Source: Pseudomonas floridensis (lineage in GTDB: Bacteria; Pseudomonadota; Gammaproteobacteria; Pseudomonadales; Pseudomonadaceae). Taken from it: a DNA stretch of 60,497 bases. Location of the stretch: positions 1 through 60,497 of the forward strand of contig NZ_MUIO01000077.1 of NCBI RefSeq assembly GCF_002087235.1, read 5' to 3'. The notes beneath the pieces are model-generated. The model was given only the letters and a program-made list of their open reading frames with translations. It was not told the DNA's origin and did not search any database. The position numbers and the translations under genes were made by a program. Shown here piece by piece: positions 25,263 through 33,885 of this stretch. Within the stretch, counting starts at the first letter, position 1. Each line of letters begins with the position of its first letter.

Positions 25263-26330
25263 ATGAAACATCTTTTGTTGGCATCACTCCTCGGCTCAGC
25301 CATCGCCATGAGCTCCGCAGTCATGGCTGCGGACACAGACATCAAGACACTGGAAGCGGCCGCCAAGGCCGAAGGCGCGATCAACAGCGTCGGCATGCCG
25401 GATGACTGGGCAAACTGGGGAGGCATCTGGACCGATCTGGAAGCCAAATACGGCCTCAAGCACATGGACACGGACATGAGCTCGGCCCAGGAAATTGCCA
25501 AGTTCAAAGCGGAAAAAGACAACGCCAGCGCCGACATCGGTGACGTCGGCGCGGCGTTCGGCCCGATTGCCGTCGCTCAGGGCGTCACCCAGCCCTACAA
25601 ACCCAGCACCTGGGAACAGATCCCGGACTGGGCCAAAGACAAAGAGGGTCACTGGGCGCTGGCTTACACCGGCACCATCGCGTTCATCGTCAACAAGAAT
25701 CTGCTGCACGGATCCGAGGTCCCCAAAAGCTGGGCGGACCTGAAAACCGGCAAATACAAGGTGTCCATCGGTGATGTCGGCACTGCAGCGCAAGCCGCCA
25801 ATGGCGTGCTGGCGGCGTCTTTCGCCATGAAGGGCGATGAAACCAACATCCAGCCGGGCCTGGAGTTCTTTACCGACATCGCCAAACAGGGACGCCTGTC
25901 CTTGGCCAACCCGACCATCCAGACCATCGAGAAAGGTGAAGTCGAAGTGGGTGTGGTCTGGGATTTCAACGGTCTGAGTTACAGGGCCAAGATGACCAAG
26001 CCTGACGATTACGTGGTGCTGATTCCATCGGACGGCTCGGTGATCTCCGGCTACACCACCATCATCAACAAGTACGCCAAACACCCGAACGCGGCCAAAC
26101 TGGCACGTGAATACACCTTCAGCGACGAAGGCCAGATCAACCTGGCCAAGGGCAATGCACGTCCGATTCGCGCCGAACATATCAAGATGCCGGAAGAGGT
26201 TCAGGCCAAGCTGCTGCCGCATGAGCAGTACAAGAACGTAACGCCGATCAAGAAGCCGGACGCCTGGGAGAAAACCTCCAAGGAGTTGCCTCAGAAGTGG
26301 AACGAGCAAGTCATCATCGAGATGAAATGA
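25263..26330 (+). CDS. ABC transporter substrate-binding protein, ligand unknown
   Basis: This 355-residue periplasmic binding protein has a signal peptide (MKHLLLASLLGSAIAMSSAVMAAD) and the type II fold of the iron/spermidine/2-aminoethylphosphonate group: GMPDDWANWGGIWTDLEAKYG, TIAFIVNKNLL, PKSWADLKTGKYKVSIGDVGTA, GVVWDFNGLSYRAK. The family includes binders of phosphonates, polyamines, thiamine and ferric ions, so the ligand cannot be read directly. It is the first gene of a cassette with a phosphodiesterase-like protein, two permeases, an ATPase and a HAD phosphatase, which points to a phosphorylated organic compound. The start is supported by AGGAGC. Confidence 0.88.
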   Translation: MKHLLLASLLGSAIAMSSAVMAADTDIKTLEAAAKAEGAINSVGMPDDWANWGGIWTDLEAKYGLKHMDTDMSSAQEIAKFKAEKDNASADIGDVGAAFGPIAVAQGVTQPYKPSTWEQIPDWAKDKEGHWALAYTGTIAFIVNKNLLHGSEVPKSWADLKTGKYKVSIGDVGTAAQAANGVLAASFAMKGDETNIQPGLEFFTDIAKQGRLSLANPTIQTIEKGEVEVGVVWDFNGLSYRAKMTKPDDYVVLIPSDGSVISGYTTIINKYAKHPNAAKLAREYTFSDEGQINLAKGNARPIRAEHIKMPEEVQAKLLPHEQYKNVTPIKKPDAWEKTSKELPQKWNEQVIIEMK

Positions 26331-26429
26331 TCCTTCCCGCGACTCAAGGATGAGGTCGCATTTCATGCACGGGCGAGCCCTCCTCGCCCGTGCCGGGTAA
26401 TGCCTTACCTTCACCCAAGCGAGCTGCTC

Positions 26430-27236
26430 ATGAAACACAACGTCATCCTGATCGTACTCGATGGTCTGAATTACGAAGTGGCCCGGCACGCGATGGGCCA
26501 CCTTCAGGCCTGGCATGCGGCCGGGCGCGCGGCGCTCTACAGGCTGGAATGCGAACTGCCCGCGCTGTCGCGTCCGCTTTACGAATGCATTCTGACCGGC
26601 GTCGCCCCCATCGACAGTGGCATCGTGCACAACAACGTCTCGCGCCTCTCCACCCAGCGCAGTGTGTTTCATTACGCCCGCGATGCCGGGCTGAGCACCG
26701 CGGCTGCGGCCTACCACTGGTTCAGCGAACTGTATAACCGCACGCCGTTCGATGCCGCCCGCGACCGCCACACCGATGCACCGGACCTGCCGATTCAGCA
26801 CGGGCTGTTCTACTGGGCCGATCACTATCCGGATTCGCACCTGTTCGCCGATGCCGAAAGCCTGCGCCTTGCGCATGCACCGGACTTTCTGCTGATTCAC
26901 CCCATGAACATCGACGACGCCGGGCACAAGCACGGCCTCGACACCCCGCAGTACCGCAACAGTGCGCGCAGTGCCGACATCATTCTGGCCGACTACCTGC
27001 AAGGCTGGCTGGACGCGGGCTATCAGGTGCTGGTGACCGCCGACCATGGCATGAACAACGACCGCTCGCACAATGGTCTACTGCCCGAGGAACGCGAAGT
27101 ACCGCTGTTCGTACTGGGCGAAGCGTTCAGCCTGGACCCTGACGCCAAGCCACGCCAGACCGACCTGTGCGGCACCGTCTGCGAGCTGCTCGGCGTGCCT
27201 CACGACAAACCCGTCTGCCGGGAGATACTCAAGTGA
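26430..27236 (+). CDS. Alkaline phosphatase-superfamily phosphodiesterase-like protein
   Basis: This 268-residue cytoplasmic protein belongs to the type I phosphodiesterase/nucleotide pyrophosphatase branch of the alkaline phosphatase superfamily. Metal-binding motifs are visible: the N-terminal ILIVLDGLNYEV Asp, HPMNIDDAGHKHG in the middle, and VTADHGMNNDRSHNG late. The nucleophile is probably the Ser in ELPALSRPLYE or the Thr in CILTGVAP; this is uncertain. There is no signal peptide, so it acts on imported substrate. It is located between the binding-protein and permease genes and overlaps the first permease by 4 bases, so it is an integral part of the cassette. A phosphoester or phosphonoacetate-type bond is the expected substrate. 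Confidence 0.8.
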   Translation: MKHNVILIVLDGLNYEVARHAMGHLQAWHAAGRAALYRLECELPALSRPLYECILTGVAPIDSGIVHNNVSRLSTQRSVFHYARDAGLSTAAAAYHWFSELYNRTPFDAARDRHTDAPDLPIQHGLFYWADHYPDSHLFADAESLRLAHAPDFLLIHPMNIDDAGHKHGLDTPQYRNSARSADIILADYLQGWLDAGYQVLVTADHGMNNDRSHNGLLPEEREVPLFVLGEAFSLDPDAKPRQTDLCGTVCELLGVPHDKPVCREILK

Positions 27237-28075
27237 CCACCTTCACCCGAGGCAAGTGGCTGACGCTGTTGTGCCTGGTGCCGTTTGCGCTGTTCTTCAT
27301 CGTGTTTCAGATCGCCCCACTGTTCTGGGTCGCGATCAACAGCCTGCAGAGCGACAGCGGCTGGGGCCTGGAAAACTTCAGCAAAGCTTTCAACTCACGC
27401 TTCTACCGTCAGGCGATGCAGTTGAGCCTGGAGATCAGTTTCTGGTCGAGCCTGTTCGGCATTCTGATTTCGATCCTTGGCGCCTACTCGCTGCGCAAGG
27501 TCGATTCGCGGCTGCGGGACTTCGTCAACGCGTTCGCCAACATGACCAGCAACTTCGCGGGCGTCCCGCTGGCGTTCGCGTTCATCATCCTGCTGGGTTT
27601 CAACGGCGCGGTGACCCTGATCCTGAAGCAGGCCGGCATCATCGATGACTTCAACCTGTATTCCAAGACCGGCCTGATCATCCTCTACACCTACTTCCAG
27701 ATTCCACTGGGCGTTCTGCTGCTGTACCCGGCGTTCGACGCCGTGCGCGAGGACTGGAACGAATCTGCCGCACTGCTCGGCGCCAGCAACTTCCAGTTCT
27801 GGCGCTACATCGGGCTGCCGGTCCTGACGCCCGCCCTGCTCGGCACCTTCGTGATCCTGCTGGCCAATGCCCTGGGTGCCTACGCAACGGTCTACGCGCT
27901 GACCACCGGCAACTTCAACGTGTTGCCGATCCGCATCGCAGCCATGGTAGCGGGCGACATTACGCTCGATCCAAACATGGCCAGCGCCCTGGCGATGATT
28001 CTGGTGGGGATGATGACGCTGGTAACCGTGGTCCATCAGTGGCTGTTGAAAAGGAGCTACCATGTCACGCGTTGA
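27233..28075 (+). CDS. ABC transporter permease 1
   Basis: This 280-residue protein has six hydrophobic helices and the EAA loop ESAALLGASNFQFWRYIGLPVLTPALLG near residue 180, which contacts the ATPase. The GTG at 27233 overlaps the phosphodiesterase stop by 4 bases (GTGA) and has GGGAGA upstream. It overlaps the second permease by 14 bases. The pair resembles PotB/PotC and AEP-type permeases. Confidence 0.9.
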   Translation: MTTFTRGKWLTLLCLVPFALFFIVFQIAPLFWVAINSLQSDSGWGLENFSKAFNSRFYRQAMQLSLEISFWSSLFGILISILGAYSLRKVDSRLRDFVNAFANMTSNFAGVPLAFAFIILLGFNGAVTLILKQAGIIDDFNLYSKTGLIILYTYFQIPLGVLLLYPAFDAVREDWNESAALLGASNFQFWRYIGLPVLTPALLGTFVILLANALGAYATVYALTTGNFNVLPIRIAAMVAGDITLDPNMASALAMILVGMMTLVTVVHQWLLKRSYHVTR

Positions 28076-28859
28076 GAAAGGGCCTGCCGGGCTCTACCAC
28101 AAGACCATTGTCTACCTGCTGTTTCTGATTCTGCTGATGCCTCTGGCGGGCACCTTCCTGTATTCGATCGCGACCAGTTGGTCAGCCACCATTCTGCCTA
28201 GCGGCCTGACCCTCAAGTGGTACGCGGCGCTGTGGAGCGACCCGCGTTTTCTGACCGCATTCGGCCAGTCGCTGCTGGTCTGCGTGGGTGCGCTGATCCT
28301 GTCCGTGGTGCTGATTCTGCCGCTGCTGTTCGTGGTGCATTACCACTTTCCGCGCCTCGACGGACTGATGAACATTCTGATCCTGCTGCCCTTCGCGGTG
28401 CCGCCTGTGGTGTCGTCAGTGGGTCTGCTGCAGCTCTACGGTTCAGGCCCGATGGCAATGGTCGGCACGCCCTGGATTCTGATCGGCTGCTACTTCACCA
28501 TCGCCCTGCCCTTCATGTACCGCGCCATCACCAACAACCTGCAAGCGATCAACCTGACCGACCTGATGGACGCGGCTCAATTGCTCGGCGCCAGCACCTG
28601 GCAAGCGGCATTTCTGGTAGTGCTGCCGAACCTGCGCAAGGGCCTGATGATTGCCCTGCTGTTGTCGTTTTCCTTCCTGTTCGGCGAGTTCGTGTTCGCC
28701 AACCTGCTGGTCGGCACCCGTTACGAAACCCTGCAGGTCTACCTGAACAACATGCGCAACAGCAGTGGCCATTTCAACAGCGCCCTGGTGATTTCCTATT
28801 TCCTCTTTGTGCTGGTGCTGACCTGGGCCGCCAATCGACTGAACAAGGACAAAGACTGA
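28062..28859 (+). CDS. ABC transporter permease 2
   Basis: This 265-residue protein has six helices and the EAA-type motif MDAAQLLGASTWQAAFLVVLPNLRKGLMIA. It pairs with the upstream permease to form the membrane channel. Its start overlaps the end of permease 1, and only one base separates its stop from the ATPase start. Confidence 0.9.
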   Translation: MSRVEKGPAGLYHKTIVYLLFLILLMPLAGTFLYSIATSWSATILPSGLTLKWYAALWSDPRFLTAFGQSLLVCVGALILSVVLILPLLFVVHYHFPRLDGLMNILILLPFAVPPVVSSVGLLQLYGSGPMAMVGTPWILIGCYFTIALPFMYRAITNNLQAINLTDLMDAAQLLGASTWQAAFLVVLPNLRKGLMIALLLSFSFLFGEFVFANLLVGTRYETLQVYLNNMRNSSGHFNSALVISYFLFVLVLTWAANRLNKDKD

Positions 28860-28860
28860 G

Positions 28861-29850
28861 ATGAGTTTTGTCAGCATTGAAAACCTGCATAAAAGTTACG
28901 CCAGCACCGCCGTGTTCAGCGACATCAACTGCAACATCGAGAAAGGCGAGTTCGTCACCCTGCTCGGCCCTTCCGGCTGCGGCAAATCCACTTTGCTGCG
29001 CTGCATCGCCGGCCTGACCTCGGTGAACAGCGGCAGCATCGTGCTCGACGGGCAGAATCTGGTGCCGCTGACCCCGCAGAAACGCAACATCGGCATGGTG
29101 TTCCAGAGCTACGCGCTGTTTCCGAACATGACCGTGGAGCAGAACGTCGCGTTTGGCCTGCGCATGCAGAAGATCAGCACCGACGAAAGCCAAAAGCGGG
29201 TCGCCGAGATGCTCAAGCTGGTCGAGCTGCAAGATTTCGCCAAGCGTTACCCGCACCAATTGTCGGGCGGCCAGTGTCAGCGTGTGGCCCTGGCTCGCTC
29301 GCTGGTCACCCGCCCGCGTCTGTTGTTGCTGGACGAGCCGCTGTCGGCGCTGGATGCCCGGATTCGCAAACACTTGCGCGAACAGATTCGTGCCATCCAG
29401 CGCGAACTGGGCCTGACCACTATCTTCGTGACTCACGATCAGGAAGAAGCGCTGACCCTGTCGGACCGCATCTTCCTGATGAACCAGGGTCGCATTGTGC
29501 AGAGCGGCGACGCCGAAACCCTGTACACCGCCCCGGTGGACGTCTTCGCCGCAGGCTTCATCGGTAACTACAACCTGCTGGACGCCGAAGACGCCAGTCG
29601 CCTGATGCAGCGTCCGATCAGCGGCCGCGTCGCGATTCGCCCGGAATCCATCCGGTTGAGCCTGACCGGCGAACTGGAAGGTGAAGTGCGCAGTCACAGC
29701 CTGCTCGGCAATGTCATTCGCTATCGCGTGCAGGCGCGTGGCGTGGAACTGGTGGTCGACGTCCTCAACCGTAGCGCGGATGATTTACACCCCGACGGCC
29801 GCCGCGTGACGCTGACTATTGAACCTTCGGCATTGTGCCCGGTGGCCTGA
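28861..29850 (+). CDS. ABC transporter ATP-binding protein
   Basis: This 329-residue ATPase shows Walker A GPSGCGKST, Q-loop MVFQSYALFP, signature LSGGQCQRVALARSL (Cys replaces the common Gln after GGQ), Walker B LLLLDEPLSALDARIRK and the H-loop FVTHDQEEA. Residues 240-329 form a TOBE-like C-terminal regulatory domain, as in PotA and FbpC. It energises the two permeases upstream. Confidence 0.93.
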   Translation: MSFVSIENLHKSYASTAVFSDINCNIEKGEFVTLLGPSGCGKSTLLRCIAGLTSVNSGSIVLDGQNLVPLTPQKRNIGMVFQSYALFPNMTVEQNVAFGLRMQKISTDESQKRVAEMLKLVELQDFAKRYPHQLSGGQCQRVALARSLVTRPRLLLLDEPLSALDARIRKHLREQIRAIQRELGLTTIFVTHDQEEALTLSDRIFLMNQGRIVQSGDAETLYTAPVDVFAAGFIGNYNLLDAEDASRLMQRPISGRVAIRPESIRLSLTGELEGEVRSHSLLGNVIRYRVQARGVELVVDVLNRSADDLHPDGRRVTLTIEPSALCPVA

Positions 29851-29878
29851 CAGACAAAATGATTTAAGGATGTACCCA

Positions 29879-30532
29879 ATGGCTTTAGCAATTTTCGACC
29901 TCGACGAAACCCTGATCGGTGGCGATTGCGCCACATTGTGGAGCGAGCAGATGGGCCGCCTGGGCTGGGTCGACCCGGTATCGTTCATGCAGCGCAATGA
30001 CGAACTGATGGCCGCCTACAGTGCCGGGAAGCTGGCGATGGAAGACTACATGGCCTTCAGCCTGGAACCGATGGCCGGTCGTACACCCGAAGAAATCGAC
30101 CATCTGGTCGGGCCGTGGGTGGAAGACGTGATCGAACCGATCATCTACAGCGATGCCTGCAAATGCATCGCTCAGCATCGCGCCAAGGGAGATCGCATTC
30201 TGGTGATCTCCGCGTCGGGCGTGCACCTGGTCAAACCGATTGCCGAACGCCTGGGGATCGACGAAGTGCTCGGCATCGAGCTGGATGTGCAGCACGGGGT
30301 CTACAGCGGTGCAACGGTGGGTGTCCTGACCTATCGGGAAGGCAAGATCACCCGCCTGATGGACTGGCTGGACGCCGAAGGGGAAAACCTGGAAGGGGCG
30401 AGCTTTTATTCGGATTCGCGCAATGACCTGCCGCTGCTGCTCAAGGTCGACCACCCCAATGTGGTCAACCCCGATGCCGTACTGCTGGAGCACGCGCAGA
30501 AAGCAGGCTGGCCGGTGCACAGCTGGTCCTGA
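29879..30532 (+). CDS. HAD-superfamily IB phosphatase (SerB-like)
   Basis: This 217-residue hydrolase has the HAD motifs FDLDETLIGGD (motif I, nucleophile Asp), ISASGVHLV (motif II), a Lys in the middle (REGKITRL) and SFYSDSRNDLPLL (motif IV). Subfamily IB contains phosphoserine phosphatases and phosphorylcholine-type phosphatases. The ATG at 29879 is chosen since AAGGA lies 8 bases upstream. It follows the ATPase gene by 28 bases and is probably the last gene of the cassette, so it may dephosphorylate the imported compound after the phosphodiesterase-like enzyme acts. A hairpin (GCGGCCC, loop GTGA, GGGCCGC) at 30560-30577 follows. Confidence 0.85.
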   Translation: MALAIFDLDETLIGGDCATLWSEQMGRLGWVDPVSFMQRNDELMAAYSAGKLAMEDYMAFSLEPMAGRTPEEIDHLVGPWVEDVIEPIIYSDACKCIAQHRAKGDRILVISASGVHLVKPIAERLGIDEVLGIELDVQHGVYSGATVGVLTYREGKITRLMDWLDAEGENLEGASFYSDSRNDLPLLLKVDHPNVVNPDAVLLEHAQKAGWPVHSWS

Positions 30533-30582
30533 ATGGCTTCAGCACCGTGCAGCCAGCGAGCGGCCCGTGAGGGCCGCCGTCA

Positions 30583-31545
30583 TCACGTCAGACTTTCGTC
30601 GATCACCAGCACGATCTTGCCGGACACCTGATTAGTCGCCAGCTCTTCGAACGCGGCTTCGGCATCGTTGATCGCAAAACTTTTGGCCAGTTGCGGCTTG
30701 AGACGACCTTCGGTGAACAGCGGCCAGACGAACTGCCCCAGATCACGCAACAGATCGGCCTTGAACGTGTCGTCCCGGCTTCGCAGGGTCGAGCCCATCA
30801 AGTGGATACGCTTACCCAGTACATGGGCCATGTCCACCTGCGCTTCGCGCCCGCCCATCGTGCCGATCAAGACCCAGCGGCTGTCCAGGCCCAGCAGCCT
30901 GACGTTCATCTCGGCATAACTGCCGCCGACCGGGTCGAGGATCACGTCGAACGGTGCAAAATCGTTCAAACCGTCCAGACTTTCACTGCGCACCACGCCG
31001 CCCTGTGCGCCCAGTTCGACACAGTAGGCCAGACGTTCGGTCGATCCGACGCTGACCCAGACCGGGCTGCCGAACGCCTTGCAAAGCTGAATACCGGCTG
31101 AACCAACTCCACTTGCGCCCGCGTGCAGCAGGACCTTCTCGCCTGGCTTGACGCCCGCCAGCTGAAACAGGTTCAGCCACGCCGTGGCGTACACCTCGGG
31201 AATCGCCGCTGCTTCATGCAGCGACAGGCCTTCCGGCACAGGCAGCACGTGACGCGCATCGACCACGACTTCCTCGGCCATCGCCCCGCCCGCCAGCAGC
31301 GCGCAGACGCGGTCTCCCACCAGCCAGGACGTACCCGGACCGACTTCGGCAATGATCCCGGAGCATTCCAGCCCCAGCACTGTGGTGACGCCCGGCGGCG
31401 GCGGATACTTGCCCGCGCGCTGCAACAGATCGGCCCGATTCAAACCCGCCGCGGCGACTTTGATACGAACCTGCCCCACATCGAGAGCCGGACTCGGCTC
31501 TTCGACCCATTCCACATGTCCTTCAACGCCTTGCAATGCCTTCAC
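30583..31545 (-). CDS. NAD(P)H-quinone oxidoreductase, zeta-crystallin type
   Basis: This 320-residue zinc-free medium-chain dehydrogenase shows AAAGLNRADLLQRAGKYPPPPG, LGLECSGIIAEVG, the cofactor loop HAGASGVGSAGIQL and ILDPVGGSYAEMN. This pattern is that of PIG3/QorA-like quinone reductases. The GTG at 31545 is supported by GGAGG 5 bases upstream; upstream in-frame codons would add unconserved sequence. It is divergent from prc with about 137 bases between starts. Confidence 0.9.
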   Translation of the reverse strand: MKALQGVEGHVEWVEEPSPALDVGQVRIKVAAAGLNRADLLQRAGKYPPPPGVTTVLGLECSGIIAEVGPGTSWLVGDRVCALLAGGAMAEEVVVDARHVLPVPEGLSLHEAAAIPEVYATAWLNLFQLAGVKPGEKVLLHAGASGVGSAGIQLCKAFGSPVWVSVGSTERLAYCVELGAQGGVVRSESLDGLNDFAPFDVILDPVGGSYAEMNVRLLGLDSRWVLIGTMGGREAQVDMAHVLGKRIHLMGSTLRSRDDTFKADLLRDLGQFVWPLFTEGRLKPQLAKSFAINDAEAAFEELATNQVSGKIVLVIDESLT

Positions 31546-31682
31546 AGTGCCTCCATAGTGAGTCCAGACTGAGCCCGTGGCTGTTTGCCCGGGCTTTTGC
31601 ATTATGCGGCCGGGTCCAAAGGAACCGGCGACCTCAAAGACGGCCTAATATGCGTTATCAATTGTCCTCGCGTCGAATCAGC

Positions 31683-33764
31683 ATGAAGCAACTATTCCCT
31701 AGCACCGCCCTCGCCCTGTTTGTCGGCCTCAGCGTCCTGCCGATGTCAGCCAGCACTTTTGCCGCCAACAGCTGGGATAATCTTCAGCCGGACCGCGACG
31801 AAGTGGTTGCCAGCCTCAATGTGGTCGAGCTGCTCAAGCGGCATCACTACAGCAAGCCGCCACTGGACGACAAGCGTTCAGCGATTATCTATCAGAGCTA
31901 CATCAAGCAACTGGACCCGTCGCGCAGCTACTTCATGGCCAGCGACATTGCCGAATTCGACAAGTGGCAGTTTCAGTTCGACGACTTTCTTAAGAGCGGC
32001 GACCTGAACCCGGGGTTCACTATTTACAAACGCTATCTGGACCGCATCAAGGCGCGTCTGGATTTCGCACTCGCCGAACTGGGCAAGGGCGTCGACAAGA
32101 TCGACCTCACGGCCAAGGAAACCCTGTTGGTGGACCGCAAGGACGCCGCATGGCCCAAGGACACCGCCGAACTCGACGAACTGTGGCGCAAGCGCGTCAA
32201 GGATGAGGTCCTGCGTCTGAAAATCGCGGGCAAGGACCCGGCGAAGATTCAGGAAACCCTGACCAAGCGTTACAAGAATCAGCTGGCCCGTCTGAACCAG
32301 ACCCGCGCCGAAGATATCTTCCAGGCTTACATCAACACGTTTGCCATGTCCTACGATCCGCACACCAACTACCTGTCGCCTGACAGCGCGGAAAACTTCG
32401 ACATCAACATGAGCCTGTCGCTGGAAGGCATCGGTGCCGTGTTGCAGAGCGACAACGACAACGTGAAGATCGTACGTCTTGTCCCGGCAGGTCCTGCGGC
32501 GAAGACCAAGCAGGTCGCGCCGGCCGACAAGATCGTCGGAGTCGCCCAGGGCGACAAGGAAATGGTCGATGTCATCGGCTGGCGTCTGGATGAAGTGGTC
32601 AAATTGATCCGCGGCCCGAAAGGCTCGGTCGTGCGCCTGGAAGTCATCCCGGCCAGCAATGCACCGAACGACCAGACCACCAAGATCGTGGCCATCACCC
32701 GTGAAGCGGTGAAGCTCGAAGAGCAGGCGGCGAAAAAATCGATTCTGCACATCAAACAGGATGGCAAGGATTACAAGCTGGGCATCATCGATATCCCGGC
32801 CTTCTATCTGGACTTCAAGGCGTACCGTGCCGGCGATCCGGAATACAAGAGCACCACCCGCGACGTGAAGAAACTGCTGACCGAGCTGCAGGCCGAGAAG
32901 GTCGATGGTGTGGTGCTGGATCTACGCAACAACGGTGGTGGTTCGCTGCAGGAAGCGACCGAGCTGACCAGCCTGTTCATCGACCGTGGCCCGACCGTAC
33001 TGGTGCGTAATGCCGACGGCAAGGTCGATGTGCTTGAAGACGAAGCCAAGGGCGCGTTCTACAAAGGACCGATGGCCTTGCTGGTGAACCGCCTGTCTGC
33101 GTCGGCGTCGGAAATTTTCGCGGGCGCCATGCAGGACTACCATCGTGCTTTGATCATTGGTGGTCAAACCTTCGGCAAAGGCACCGTGCAGACCATTCAG
33201 CCGCTCAACCATGGCGAACTGAAGCTGACCCTGGCCAAGTTCTACCGGGTGTCCGGTCAGAGCACCCAGCATCAGGGCGTAGTACCGGATATCACCTATC
33301 CATCGCTGATCGACACCAAGGAAATCGGTGAGAGCGCCCTGCCCGAGGCCATGCCGTGGGACAGCATAAAACCGGCGATCAAGCCGGCCATCGATCCATT
33401 CAAGCCGTTCCTGGCTCAGTTGCAGGCACGTCATGAAGCCCGCTCCTCCAAGGATGCCGAGTTCGTGTTCATCGAGGATCGCCTGGCCCTGGCCAAGAAG
33501 CTCATGAACGAGAAGACTGTCAGCCTGAACGAGGCCGACCGCCGCGCCGAACACGCGTCTATCGAAAGCAAGCAACTTGCACTGGAAAACACTCGCCGCA
33601 AGGCCAAGGGTGAAGAACCGCTCAAGGAGCTGAAAAAAGAGGACGAGGACGCTCTGCCGGTCGAAGACGAAAAGACCAAGCCGGAAGACGATGCGTACCT
33701 GTCGGAAACCGGTCGAATCCTGATCGACTACCTGGGTATGAGTGCGTCAGTGGCGAAGAAATAA
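31683..33764 (+). CDS. prc: Carboxy-terminal processing protease Prc (Tsp/AlgO)
   Basis: This 693-residue periplasmic S41A protease has a signal peptide (MKQLFPSTALALFVGLSVLPMSASTFA), an N-terminal helical domain, a PDZ domain (about 225-320, with SLEGIGAVLQ and KIVRLVPAGPAAK), and the Ser/Lys catalytic pair: Ser474 in SASASE and Lys499 in GQTFGKGTVQ, 25 residues apart as in E. coli Prc. A charged tail follows. In Pseudomonas, Prc degrades truncated MucA and so affects AlgU and alginate; it also trims lytic enzymes. An in-frame ATG at 31650 is an alternative; 31683 was chosen because it begins the signal peptide directly. A strong terminator follows. Confidence 0.93.
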   Translation: MKQLFPSTALALFVGLSVLPMSASTFAANSWDNLQPDRDEVVASLNVVELLKRHHYSKPPLDDKRSAIIYQSYIKQLDPSRSYFMASDIAEFDKWQFQFDDFLKSGDLNPGFTIYKRYLDRIKARLDFALAELGKGVDKIDLTAKETLLVDRKDAAWPKDTAELDELWRKRVKDEVLRLKIAGKDPAKIQETLTKRYKNQLARLNQTRAEDIFQAYINTFAMSYDPHTNYLSPDSAENFDINMSLSLEGIGAVLQSDNDNVKIVRLVPAGPAAKTKQVAPADKIVGVAQGDKEMVDVIGWRLDEVVKLIRGPKGSVVRLEVIPASNAPNDQTTKIVAITREAVKLEEQAAKKSILHIKQDGKDYKLGIIDIPAFYLDFKAYRAGDPEYKSTTRDVKKLLTELQAEKVDGVVLDLRNNGGGSLQEATELTSLFIDRGPTVLVRNADGKVDVLEDEAKGAFYKGPMALLVNRLSASASEIFAGAMQDYHRALIIGGQTFGKGTVQTIQPLNHGELKLTLAKFYRVSGQSTQHQGVVPDITYPSLIDTKEIGESALPEAMPWDSIKPAIKPAIDPFKPFLAQLQARHEARSSKDAEFVFIEDRLALAKKLMNEKTVSLNEADRRAEHASIESKQLALENTRRKAKGEEPLKELKKEDEDALPVEDEKTKPEDDAYLSETGRILIDYLGMSASVAKK

Positions 33765-33836
33765 AGCCGACGCGACGGTTGATGGCCAATTAGCAGCAAC
33801 GGTCATCAAACAGTCATGAAGCTGTCGTGAAATGAC

Positions 33837-33867
33837 GGGCTGAACGCCAATGCGTTCAGCCCTTTTT
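33837..33867 (+). terminator. Intrinsic terminator after prc
   Basis: GGGCTGAACGC and GCGTTCAGCCC form a perfect 11-base stem with a CAAT loop, followed by TTTTT. The ATG at 33850 falls inside it, which argues against an upstream start for the next gene. Confidence 0.93.
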
Positions 33868-33885
33868 ATTGCCATCGAGATCATC

